NCBI GenBank assembly: GCA_017936925.1
Contig: JAGBEP010000012.1
Location: 1 to 49,009, forward strand
DNA: 49,009 nt
Reading direction: 5' to 3'
Source of the DNA: Clostridia bacterium
GTDB lineage: Bacteria; Bacillota; Clostridia; TANB77; CAG-508
The translations under genes and the position numbers were made by a program. The stretch's first letter is position 1, and each line of letters begins with the position of its first letter. Below the pieces are notes generated by a model. The model searched no databases and was not told where the DNA came from. It saw only the letters and a program-made list of their open reading frames with translations. Below, piece after piece: positions 16,452-24,091 of this stretch.

Positions 16452-16934
16452 TTAATGTCTAGATTTACTTGTATTAGCAGCATAATACCAAACTAATGCA
16501 ATAATTAAAACGGCAACAACAGCAAGCATAATCCACATCCACATAGTAGCATTATTAGAAGCAGTGGCAGTCACTGAATCAGCATTAGTTCTAGAAGTAT
16601 TATAAGAACCAGTTAAATTTTCTGTTGTAGTTCGGTTTTCGCCAGAATCTATAGCATTTTCAGTAGAGTTTGTAATATTTTCTGTAGTATTTTTTACTGC
16701 ATCACCAGCATCTTCGGCTTTATTCATAACTGCATCACCAGCATCTTCGGCTTTATTCATAACTGCATTACCAGCATCTTCAGCTTTATCTTTAATTTCC
16801 TCACCAGTTTCTTCTGCAGCAGCTTTTATTTCAGTAACGTCTTCTTTAATGTCATTAGTAGTTGCATAACTTAAACCAAAAATAGAAACAATAAGTAAGA
16901 AAATTATAGAAACAATAACAATTTTATTTTTCAT
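16452..16934 (-). CDS. Secreted/anchored repeat protein with C-terminal membrane helix
   Basis: A 160-residue protein. A signal peptide (residues 1-24) is followed by an acidic helical part containing three to four near-identical 11-residue repeats of the type KAEDAGDAVMN, then a Thr/Ser/Asn-rich linker, a C-terminal membrane helix (about 131-150) and a short basic end. The DNA repeats are 33 bases long at about 16690-16790. The design suggests a surface protein held by its C-terminus, with amphipathic helices. The function is unknown. The start follows GGAGGTTAATT. Confidence 0.7.
   Translation of the reverse strand: MKNKIVIVSIIFLLIVSIFGLSYATTNDIKEDVTEIKAAAEETGEEIKDKAEDAGNAVMNKAEDAGDAVMNKAEDAGDAVKNTTENITNSTENAIDSGENRTTTENLTGSYNTSRTNADSVTATASNNATMWMWIMLAVVAVLIIALVWYYAANTSKSRH
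16690..16790 (-). repeat. Three tandem 33-base repeats within the 16452 gene
   Basis: The unit CATCTTCGGCTTTATTCATA plus 13 bases recurs almost unchanged. The last copy has A for G (cttcaGc) and a TTACC for TCACC change. It encodes the 11-residue repeats. Confidence 0.85.
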
Positions 16935-17127
16935 AATTAACCTCCATATTTTTCAGAATCTAAATTTATTTTGAACGAAAAAATAAAAAATATGCAAAAA
17001 CATAAATAATAAAAAATGGAAATTTATTTTTAACAGAAAATATATAAAACATAAATAATAAAAATGAAAAAATTTGCTAAAACATAGAACATAAACGATA
17101 AGAAAAAAACATTTTAATTAAAATTTA

Positions 17128-17162
17128 AACAAAAAAGACGCTATTAAAAGCGTCTTAAAAAA
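17128..17162 (-). terminator. Terminator for the 17170 gene
   Basis: Perfect stem AAGACGCT (17135-17142) / AGCGTCTT (17149-17156). On the minus strand it is followed by a T-run. Confidence 0.8.
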
Positions 17163-17169
17163 ATATAAA

Positions 17170-17598
17170 TTATCTCTTCATTCTAATTAAAATGGCAAGT
17201 GATAAAAGTATTAATAAAGCACCAACTGCAATAAGAACTATTGCTAAAGAATTAGAAATACTTAATGCACTGTTATCAATACCAGAAGTAGTAGTATTTG
17301 AAGAAGTAGTAGATTTGGCGTTTGTAGATGATTGGTTTACAACTCTATTTGAAGAAGAATTCGAAACTTCATTTTCACCTTCGTCTTCATCATCATCAGT
17401 AGTATTTGAAGAATTATTTGAAACTGAATTTTCATCACTTTCATCATCCTCATCATCTAATTCGTCATCTACGATATTAGAATATTCATCTTCGTCGTCA
17501 ACAGTAACAGTAGTGTTAGTTGCTGCCAAACTTATATTACAACAAATTAAAGCAATTGCAATAATTAAAACTAATATTTTCTTTAAATTAGACATCAT
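17170..17598 (-). CDS. Secreted/anchored acidic low-complexity protein
   Basis: A 142-residue protein with a signal peptide (about 1-26), a strongly acidic Asp/Glu/Ser stretch (about 34-80), a Ser/Thr/Asn-rich linker, a C-terminal membrane helix (about 116-137) and RMKR at the end. Its architecture matches the adjacent 16452 gene, though the sequences differ. The pair looks like two anchored surface proteins. The acidic run could bind calcium or other cations, but there is no defined motif. The start follows AAAGGATTGAAAA. Confidence 0.68.
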   Translation of the reverse strand: MMSNLKKILVLIIAIALICCNISLAATNTTVTVDDEDEYSNIVDDELDDEDDESDENSVSNNSSNTTDDDEDEGENEVSNSSSNRVVNQSSTNAKSTTSSNTTTSGIDNSALSISNSLAIVLIAVGALLILLSLAILIRMKR

Positions 17599-17667
17599 TT
17601 TTCAATCCTTTCTAATTAATATAATAATATAATACACAATAAAAATAAAAAAGTCTAGATATAAAAA

Positions 17668-18228
17668 TTATTTCTGAGCATCAAAGATTAAACTAATAAT
17701 ATAATCACACAATACTTTTTCAGAAATTTTACTATTAGATTTAAGCCACCACATAATAGTAGAAGTAACAGCACCAGAATAAAATTCTGACATAACAACT
17801 GTTGGAATATCAAATATTTTTCCAGAGCTATTATCTTTTTCAATTAAATCAGTAATATATTTTATTGCTGAATTATGAAAAACTGTAATAATACCTGCAC
17901 CATAATTATTATTAAGCATGTTCTTAAAAAATAATTTATTAGCTCCCAAGTATTCTAAAAGATTCATAACTAAAGCTTTATAGAATTCACGAGATGAAGA
18001 ATATTTTGTAACATCAAATCCATCCAATAATTCATTTTCAATATCTTTAATTACATAATCCAAAAGTTCATATTTATCTGAAAAATGACTATAAAAAGTA
18101 GTTCGATGAATCATAGCCAAATCACAAATATCAATAACCTTAATTGTATCAAAAGACTGCTTACTAAGTAATTCTAAAAGAGCATTTTTTAAAAGCTTAT
18201 ATGTTCTATTAGTTCTTAAATCTCCCAT
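17668..18228 (-). CDS. TetR-family transcriptional regulator
   Basis: A 186-residue regulator. The N-terminal helix-turn-helix spans about residues 8-55 (LLKNALLELL...VIDICDLAMIHRTTFYSHFSDKYELL), as in TetR proteins of the DUF/TetR_C_8 group. The C-terminal ligand or dimerisation domain is of normal length. It is divergent from the MMPL transporter gene, and a long imperfect palindrome lies in the shared 191-base region. It probably represses the transporter operon and itself. The ligand is unknown. Confidence 0.88.
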   Translation of the reverse strand: MGDLRTNRTYKLLKNALLELLSKQSFDTIKVIDICDLAMIHRTTFYSHFSDKYELLDYVIKDIENELLDGFDVTKYSSSREFYKALVMNLLEYLGANKLFFKNMLNNNYGAGIITVFHNSAIKYITDLIEKDNSSGKIFDIPTVVMSEFYSGAVTSTIMWWLKSNSKISEKVLCDYIISLIFDAQK

Positions 18229-18288
18229 TTTTATCCCTCCTAAATAACTATAAATATATTATAACTTTTTTCGACAAAAGTAAAGAAA

Positions 18289-18327
18289 ATCTACAAATGT
18301 ATATACAAAACTTATACACATGTGGAT
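18289..18327. promoter_or_regulatory. Candidate TetR operator palindrome
   Basis: Two 15-base arms, ATCTACAAATGTATA (18289-18303) and TATACACATGTGGAT (18313-18327), are inverted copies at 12 of 15 positions across a 9-base spacer, in the region between the regulator and the transporter. Confidence 0.55.
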
Positions 18328-18354
18328 TATTTTTTAAATTTAAGGAAAATGTAG

Positions 18355-18382
18355 TTGTAAAATTCAGCAAAAATTTTATAAT
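18355..18382 (+). promoter_or_regulatory. Likely promoter of the MMPL operon
   Basis: TTGTAA (18355-18360), a 16-base spacer and TATAAT (18377-18382), just downstream of the palindrome. Confidence 0.55.
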
Positions 18383-18419
18383 AAAAAGCTAGAAAAATAA
18401 AAATTGAAAGGAGAAGATA

Positions 18420-20483
18420 ATGTCAAAATTAGCTAAGACTATATGCAAACATAAAAAAATTATTTTAATTATAACTTTATTATTACTAATTCCATCAATT
18501 ATAGGAATAAAGAATACGAAAATAAATTATGATATATTAGTATATTTACCAGAAGACATAGAAACAATCGAAGACGAAAATATACTAGCTGACGAATTTA
18601 ATATGGGTGGTTTTTCAATTATCATATTAGATGATATGAAAAGTAAAGATATAGAAAAATTATCAAAAGAAATAAAGAAAATAGACAACGTAGGGAAAGT
18701 AATTAGCACTACTGACATTGTAGGAACTAATATACCAATTGAAATGATACCAGATGAGATAAAAGACAAAATATATAAAGATAATAGCACAATAATGTTA
18801 GTCACATTTAAAGAAGCAATCTCATCTGACGAAACGATGGATACAATAGAAACATTAAGAAATATAACAGATCAAAGATGCAAGATAAGCGGAATGACAG
18901 CGACTTTAATCGATACTAGAGACTTAGCAAGTTCAGAAATAGCAATCTATGTAATAATTGCAGTAGTACTATGTTTAATAGTACTAGAAATTGCACTAGA
19001 CTCATTTATAACACCTATATTACTTTTAGCCAATATTGGTATAGCAATATTATTTAATATGGGAACAAATATATTTTTAGGAGAAATATCTTACATAACA
19101 AAAGCCATAAGTGCAGTTTTACAACTTGGTGTAACAATGGATTTTGCAATATTTTTATATCACAGCTATAAAGAAGAACTTAAAAATAAAAACAATATAA
19201 ACGAAGCAATGGAATTAGCAATACAAAAAACTTTTAAAGCAGTACTTGGAAGCTCTTTAACAACAATCGCAGGATTCCTAGCATTATGCAGCATGAGTCT
19301 AACCTTAGGAAAAGATATTGGTATAGTAATGGCAAAAGGAGTTCTATTTGGAGTAATAAGTGTTGTAACAATATTACCTGCACTAATTCTTCAATTCAAT
19401 AAGTTAATAGAAAAAACAAGTCATAAAGAAATATTACCTAAATTCGCGTTTATAAAAAACTTTGTTATTAGACATTATAAAATAATAATTATATTATTCA
19501 TCATAATTTTACCAATAGCAATTTATACCAATAATAATACAAAAGCTTACTACAAACTAGATGAATCACTTCCAAAATCTTTGCCAAGTATAACAGCTAA
19601 TAATGAATTAGCAGAAAAGTTTGGCTTAACATCAGAAGCAATGATATTAGTAGACAAAAATATGGAAGATTACAAAATAAATGAAATGCTAGATAAAATT
19701 GAAGAAATAGAAGGAATTGATTTTACAATTTCATATTCAAAAGTAGAAAATCTTCTTCCAAAAGAAGTGCTATCAGAAGACATAAAAGACATATTTATAA
19801 GCGACAATTATCAAATGATATTAGTAAGTTCAAAATATGAAATAGCATCAGATCAATTAAACTCACAAATAAATGAAGTAAATAAAATTATAAAACAATA
19901 TGATGAAAAAGGAATGTTTGTAGGAGAAGGACCACTAATGAAAGATCTAGTTGAAATTAGTGATCACGACTTTAATAGTGTAAATACAACATCAATAGCA
20001 ATTATATTCATAATTATGATTTTTGTATTAAGTTCTATTTCGTTACCAGTAATTTTAATTTGCGTAATAGAATTTGCAATATTTATAAATATGGGAATGT
20101 CTTTCCTAACAAATACAACACTTCCGTTTATTGCTTCAATAGTAATAGGAACAATTCAACTAGGAGCAACAATAGATTATGCAATATTAATTACAACAAA
20201 ATATTTAGATTTAAGAAAAGAAGGATTAGAGAAAAAAGAATCTATAGGAAAAGCATTAGAAACATCAATAAGTTCTATAATGGTAAGTGGACTATGTTTT
20301 TTCGGAGCTACCTTCGGAGTAGGCGCATATTCAAAAATAGAAATGATTGGATCTCTTTGCACATTAATGTCAAGAGGAGCAATTATAAGCGTAATTATAG
20401 TAATAATGGTACTACCAGCATTACTTATGATTTTTGATAAATTAATATGTAAAACAACAATGAAAATGAAAGAAATCAAATAG
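18420..20483 (+). CDS. MMPL/RND-type membrane transporter
   Basis: A 687-residue transporter with the two-fold RND layout. Each half has one helix, an outer domain (about 35-175 and 375-510) and a bundle of five helices (about 177-340 and 520-675). The conserved LGVTMDFAIFLYHS and LGATIDYAILITT segments in helix 4 of each half carry the proton-relay Asp. Gram-positive members export lipids or hydrophobic drugs. The start follows GAAAGGAG. The adjacent secreted coiled-coil protein and divergent TetR are the usual partners of this transporter type. The substrate is unknown. Confidence 0.9.
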   Translation: MSKLAKTICKHKKIILIITLLLLIPSIIGIKNTKINYDILVYLPEDIETIEDENILADEFNMGGFSIIILDDMKSKDIEKLSKEIKKIDNVGKVISTTDIVGTNIPIEMIPDEIKDKIYKDNSTIMLVTFKEAISSDETMDTIETLRNITDQRCKISGMTATLIDTRDLASSEIAIYVIIAVVLCLIVLEIALDSFITPILLLANIGIAILFNMGTNIFLGEISYITKAISAVLQLGVTMDFAIFLYHSYKEELKNKNNINEAMELAIQKTFKAVLGSSLTTIAGFLALCSMSLTLGKDIGIVMAKGVLFGVISVVTILPALILQFNKLIEKTSHKEILPKFAFIKNFVIRHYKIIIILFIIILPIAIYTNNNTKAYYKLDESLPKSLPSITANNELAEKFGLTSEAMILVDKNMEDYKINEMLDKIEEIEGIDFTISYSKVENLLPKEVLSEDIKDIFISDNYQMILVSSKYEIASDQLNSQINEVNKIIKQYDEKGMFVGEGPLMKDLVEISDHDFNSVNTTSIAIIFIIMIFVLSSISLPVILICVIEFAIFINMGMSFLTNTTLPFIASIVIGTIQLGATIDYAILITTKYLDLRKEGLEKKESIGKALETSISSIMVSGLCFFGATFGVGAYSKIEMIGSLCTLMSRGAIISVIIVIMVLPALLMIFDKLICKTTMKMKEIK

Positions 20484-20490
20484 AAAGGAA

Positions 20491-22458
20491 ATGATGAAAA
20501 TTATGAATAATAAAGTGTCTAAAATAGCAGCAGGAATCTTATTAGGGACAATGCTTACATATACAGTACCTGTAACAGCATTTACAAAAGATGAAACAGT
20601 GTACTCTAATTTAAAAAGCAATGGTGAAGAATACAAAACAATAGTAACAACACACATCATAAACGAAGATGATGAAAAACTTCTAAAAGATATGACAGAT
20701 CTTTTGAATATAGAAAATACAAGTGGAGATGAAAAATTCACACAAGACGGAACAAGTATAGTGTGGGAGGCAAATGAAAACGACATATATTATAAAGGAG
20801 AAACTCAAAAAGAACTGCCAATAGATATAAATGTTAGATATGAATTAGATGGAAAAGAAATTTCATCAGAAGAAATAGCTGGAAAAACAGGGAAAGTAAA
20901 AATTACAATTGAAATTACTAACAAAGATGAACATGAGGTAACAATAAAAAATAAAACAGAAAAAATGTACACACCATTTATTGTAGCGACAGGAATATAT
21001 ATAGACAACGAACATAATAAAAACATAGAAGTAACAAACGGAAAAATAATCGATGATGGTTCAAAAACAATGATTGTAGGTCTTACTTTCCCAGGAATGC
21101 AAGAAAATTTAAACATAAATAAAAGTAACATAGAAATTCCAACTACTATAGAAATAACAATGGATTCTAAGAACTTTGAAATGAAGAACATTATTAATTA
21201 TGTAACACCAAAAATAATTGAAAAAACTGATCTAGATATATTTAGTAAACTAAATGACATATATAACAAAATAAATAAATTGCAATCTGCTAGCAAGCAA
21301 ATTGAGGATGGAGCTAATACGCTAGCAGAAGGAACAGCAACATATATAGAAAAATCGGAAGAATTTAATAATGCTATAAACCAATTTTCAAATGGAATAA
21401 ATACGGCAAATAAAAGTTACGAAGATTTAGATGAAGGAATAAACACATTAAATAATTCTATTCCAACATTAACATCAGGAAGTAAGCAAATCTCAGACGG
21501 ACTAAGTCAAGTAAATTATGGAGTAAAAACAATGAATGATAAATTGTCTGCATCTGAAGAAAAAATAACAGATTTGCAAAAAGGAATAGAAAATATAGTA
21601 AATGGAATAAGCAATTTAAATTCTAATATAGTAGTAGAAGACAATACAAATAAAATTAATACAATAAACAATCAAATCATTAGTAACTCTCAAAATATAG
21701 CACGATTAAAACAATCAAATCAAAAAATGTCAGAGTTATTGAAAGATGAAACATTATCCGAAGACTTTAAATTAATAATTAACAACCAAATTAATATAAA
21801 TAATGAATCAATTGAAAATTTAACAAAAGATAATAATCATTTGGAAGAAACAATAACTTCATTAAAAAGATCAACAGAAATAACAAGAACAATAAAAGAA
21901 AATTTAGATAGATTAGAATCAGAATCTAACCAAGTAACTCAAGGAATAAACATATTAATAGGAAATATAGGGGAACTAAGTCAAGGAGTTTCAAGTTTAT
22001 ATGATAATACAGAAAAACTAACACTAGGAGCTAATACTTTATATGATGGAACATTAACTTTAAGAAGCGGAAGCAATCAATTAAAAGTAGGTTCAAAACA
22101 AATGAAAGATGGATTAAGCATACTAACAACTAACGCAAAAACAATATATGTAGCTGATAGTAAATTACTTGAAGGTGCAAAAACAATAGAACAAGGAGCA
22201 GCAGAACTGGCACAAGGTACAAAGAAATTCAATGAAAGTGCTATAAATCCAATATGCAATTATATAATAGGAGATGTAAAAGATTTAAGTATAAGAGCAG
22301 AGAAGTTAAAAGAATTATCTGAAAAATACAATACATTTACTAAATTAAATGAAGAACAAAATAAAGGAAAAGTTAAGTTTATAACAATTATAGATTCGAT
22401 AAAAAATACTGATGAAAATAAAAGTCAAGAAGAAGTAGATAAAAAAACATCAAAATAA
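20491..22458 (+). CDS. Secreted heptad-repeat protein, YhgE/Pip-like partner of the MMPL transporter
   Basis: A 655-residue protein. A signal-like N-terminus (about 1-30) is followed by a beta-rich domain (about 35-230) and then a long region of repeats of the type L..G...L..G (for example LNDIYNKINKLQSASKQIEDGANTL), as in the X-X-X-Leu-X-X-Gly repeats of YhgE/Pip-related proteins. A coiled-coil stretch at about 380-470 interrupts them. The C-terminal membrane domain of full YhgE proteins is absent. Of three close ATGs (20491, 20494, 20503), the ribosome site AAAGGA favours the first two. It is cotranscribed with the transporter. Confidence 0.8.
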   Translation: MMKIMNNKVSKIAAGILLGTMLTYTVPVTAFTKDETVYSNLKSNGEEYKTIVTTHIINEDDEKLLKDMTDLLNIENTSGDEKFTQDGTSIVWEANENDIYYKGETQKELPIDINVRYELDGKEISSEEIAGKTGKVKITIEITNKDEHEVTIKNKTEKMYTPFIVATGIYIDNEHNKNIEVTNGKIIDDGSKTMIVGLTFPGMQENLNINKSNIEIPTTIEITMDSKNFEMKNIINYVTPKIIEKTDLDIFSKLNDIYNKINKLQSASKQIEDGANTLAEGTATYIEKSEEFNNAINQFSNGINTANKSYEDLDEGINTLNNSIPTLTSGSKQISDGLSQVNYGVKTMNDKLSASEEKITDLQKGIENIVNGISNLNSNIVVEDNTNKINTINNQIISNSQNIARLKQSNQKMSELLKDETLSEDFKLIINNQININNESIENLTKDNNHLEETITSLKRSTEITRTIKENLDRLESESNQVTQGINILIGNIGELSQGVSSLYDNTEKLTLGANTLYDGTLTLRSGSNQLKVGSKQMKDGLSILTTNAKTIYVADSKLLEGAKTIEQGAAELAQGTKKFNESAINPICNYIIGDVKDLSIRAEKLKELSEKYNTFTKLNEEQNKGKVKFITIIDSIKNTDENKSQEEVDKKTSK

Positions 22459-22664
22459 AATTAATTAAAGTAGTATAAATTAAAAAAACATATGCCACTT
22501 AAGGAAAATATGAGCAAAATAAAAAATGAGATAAAAAAAGCCGATAGTAAGCAATATTATCATTGTTTTTTTGAAATTAATAGAAAATAAAATTTTTATT
22601 AACACAAATAATTTAATTATGGTAAGATATAATAAATATAAAATTAATTTTAAAAGGAGAGCAT

Positions 22665-23846
22665 ATGTCAAAAGAATTAATAAATTATGCAGCCAATGAA
22701 TCCAATATAAAATGGCAAAATATAATTAAAAGAGAAGATATATTATATAAGAGAAATAATGACTTGCGTTCAGAATTTGAGCGTGATTATAACAGAATAA
22801 TTCATAGTACAGCATATAGAAGATTAAAACATAAAACACAAGTCTTTTTTTCACCAGAAAATGACCATATATGTACACGCAGTGAGCACGTAGCACATGT
22901 TGAATCTATAAGTTATACTATAGCAAAATATTTAGGACTAAATACAGAGTTAACTAGAGCAATTGCAACTGCACATGACTTAGGACATAGCCCTTTTGGG
23001 CATCAAGGAGAAAAAATTCTAAACAAATTTTCCGAAGAAGATATAGGTGAAAAATTTTGGCATGAAAAAAATGGATTAGAAATGGTAGATAAAATTGAAA
23101 TACTAGAAACTCCAAATGGAGAAAAAACTAACATGAATCTAACCTATGCAGTACGTGACGGAATTGTCTCACATTGTGGTGAAATTGATGAAAATCAATT
23201 ACGACCTAGAGATGAAATAATTGATTTAGCAGAATACAAATATCCTAATCAATTTGCACCATATACTTGGGAAGGTGTTGTAGTAAAAATATCAGACAAA
23301 ATTTCATACTTAGGCAGAGATATAGCAGATGCAGTAAGATTAGGAATTCTAGATGAACACTTAGAAGAATTATATAAGTTATTAAACTATGATTCTAAAA
23401 AAAGAATAAACAATACTGTCATCATAAATGAATTAGTTTATGACCTTTGCCAAAATTCAAATCCAGAAAAAGGATTATGTTTTTCAGACAAAATGTTCAA
23501 AATGATTAATGAGATAAAAAAATTCAATTATCAAAATATTTACTTATCAGATAAATTACTAAAATCAACAGAATATTTTGAACTTGTATTAAATAATTTA
23601 TATACTACACTAAAATCTACATATAAAAATAAAGAAAATGCAAATAAAATTTGCCCAGAATTAGTTACAGATTTTGAAAACTGGTTAAAAAAATACTGGA
23701 ATTTAGAAAGAGAGAATAATCTAAAAAATAAAGTTGTTTTTAATATGAATAACGCAAAAGATTATTTTAGAGCAATAATATACTATATTTCAGGAATGAC
23801 AGATAATTATGCAACAGAAATGTATAACAAAATAATTAAATTTTAA
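22665..23846 (+). CDS. dgt: dGTPase-like HD-domain triphosphohydrolase
   Basis: A 393-residue enzyme of the deoxyguanosinetriphosphate triphosphohydrolase-like family, which splits dNTPs to deoxynucleoside and tripolyphosphate. The HD metal site is visible as RSEHVAHVES (about residues 72-81), HDLGHSPFGHQGE (about 104-116) and a later ISDKISYLGRD. Length matches the shorter Firmicutes form. The start follows AAAAGGAGAGCAT. The 206 bases before it are AT-rich with a TATAAT-like element near 22627 but no clear -35. Confidence 0.92.
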   Translation: MSKELINYAANESNIKWQNIIKREDILYKRNNDLRSEFERDYNRIIHSTAYRRLKHKTQVFFSPENDHICTRSEHVAHVESISYTIAKYLGLNTELTRAIATAHDLGHSPFGHQGEKILNKFSEEDIGEKFWHEKNGLEMVDKIEILETPNGEKTNMNLTYAVRDGIVSHCGEIDENQLRPRDEIIDLAEYKYPNQFAPYTWEGVVVKISDKISYLGRDIADAVRLGILDEHLEELYKLLNYDSKKRINNTVIINELVYDLCQNSNPEKGLCFSDKMFKMINEIKKFNYQNIYLSDKLLKSTEYFELVLNNLYTTLKSTYKNKENANKICPELVTDFENWLKKYWNLERENNLKNKVVFNMNNAKDYFRAIIYYISGMTDNYATEMYNKIIKF

Positions 23847-23883
23847 AAATAATTATAGTAAATTATTTTTTATAAGAAAAATA

Positions 23884-23912
23884 TTGTAATAAATTTTATT
23901 ATATTATATAAT
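23884..23912 (+). promoter_or_regulatory. Promoter of the riboswitch-ATPase unit
   Basis: TTGTAA (23884-23889), a 17-base spacer and TATAAT (23907-23912), just before the aptamer. Confidence 0.6.
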
Positions 23913-23922
23913 CCAAAATATG

Positions 23923-24011
23923 AATAAGGGAGTAATTAGCACAAAGAGTGTAACATAGGCAACATACCCGATTTTAAAAATCTGTCTATGTTTTAAATAA
24001 TGAGACTTGTT
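23923..24011 (+). promoter_or_regulatory. Probable yybP-ykoY (Mn2+) riboswitch aptamer
   Basis: The region has GGGAGTA near its 5' end, ACATAC in the middle, and ATGTT...GAGACTTG at the 3' end, in the order expected for yybP-ykoY aptamers. A closing helix AATAAG (23923-23928) / CTTGTT (24006-24011) can form. The same 3' strand is also the first arm of the terminator that follows. That arrangement fits a metal-induced ON switch for the cation pump downstream. I identified it from memory of the consensus, not by a covariance search. Confidence 0.65.
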
Positions 24012-24047
24012 TGCATTAAAAATAAATGCAAACTAAGTCTTTTTTTG
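24003..24047 (+). terminator. Riboswitch-controlled terminator before the P-type ATPase
   Basis: AGACTT (24003-24008) and TTTGCATT (24010-24017) pair with AATGCAAA (24025-24032) and AAGTCT (24035-24040), followed by seven Ts. It overlaps the aptamer closing helix, so the two are mutually exclusive. Confidence 0.85.
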
Positions 24048-24091
24048 TTAAGAACTTAAAGTTTGCAAAAAAGATTAAGGAGGAAAAGGTA

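Noticed and set aside
17192..17632. 146-residue Ser-rich plus-strand ORF
   Set aside because: It is the mirror of the acidic Asp/Glu/Ser-rich gene on the minus strand.
22480..22671. 63-residue hydrophobic minus-strand ORF before the dGTPase gene
   Set aside because: It covers an AT-rich gap, has no ribosome site and overlaps the dGTPase start. The Leu/Ile-rich product is what random AT-rich DNA gives.
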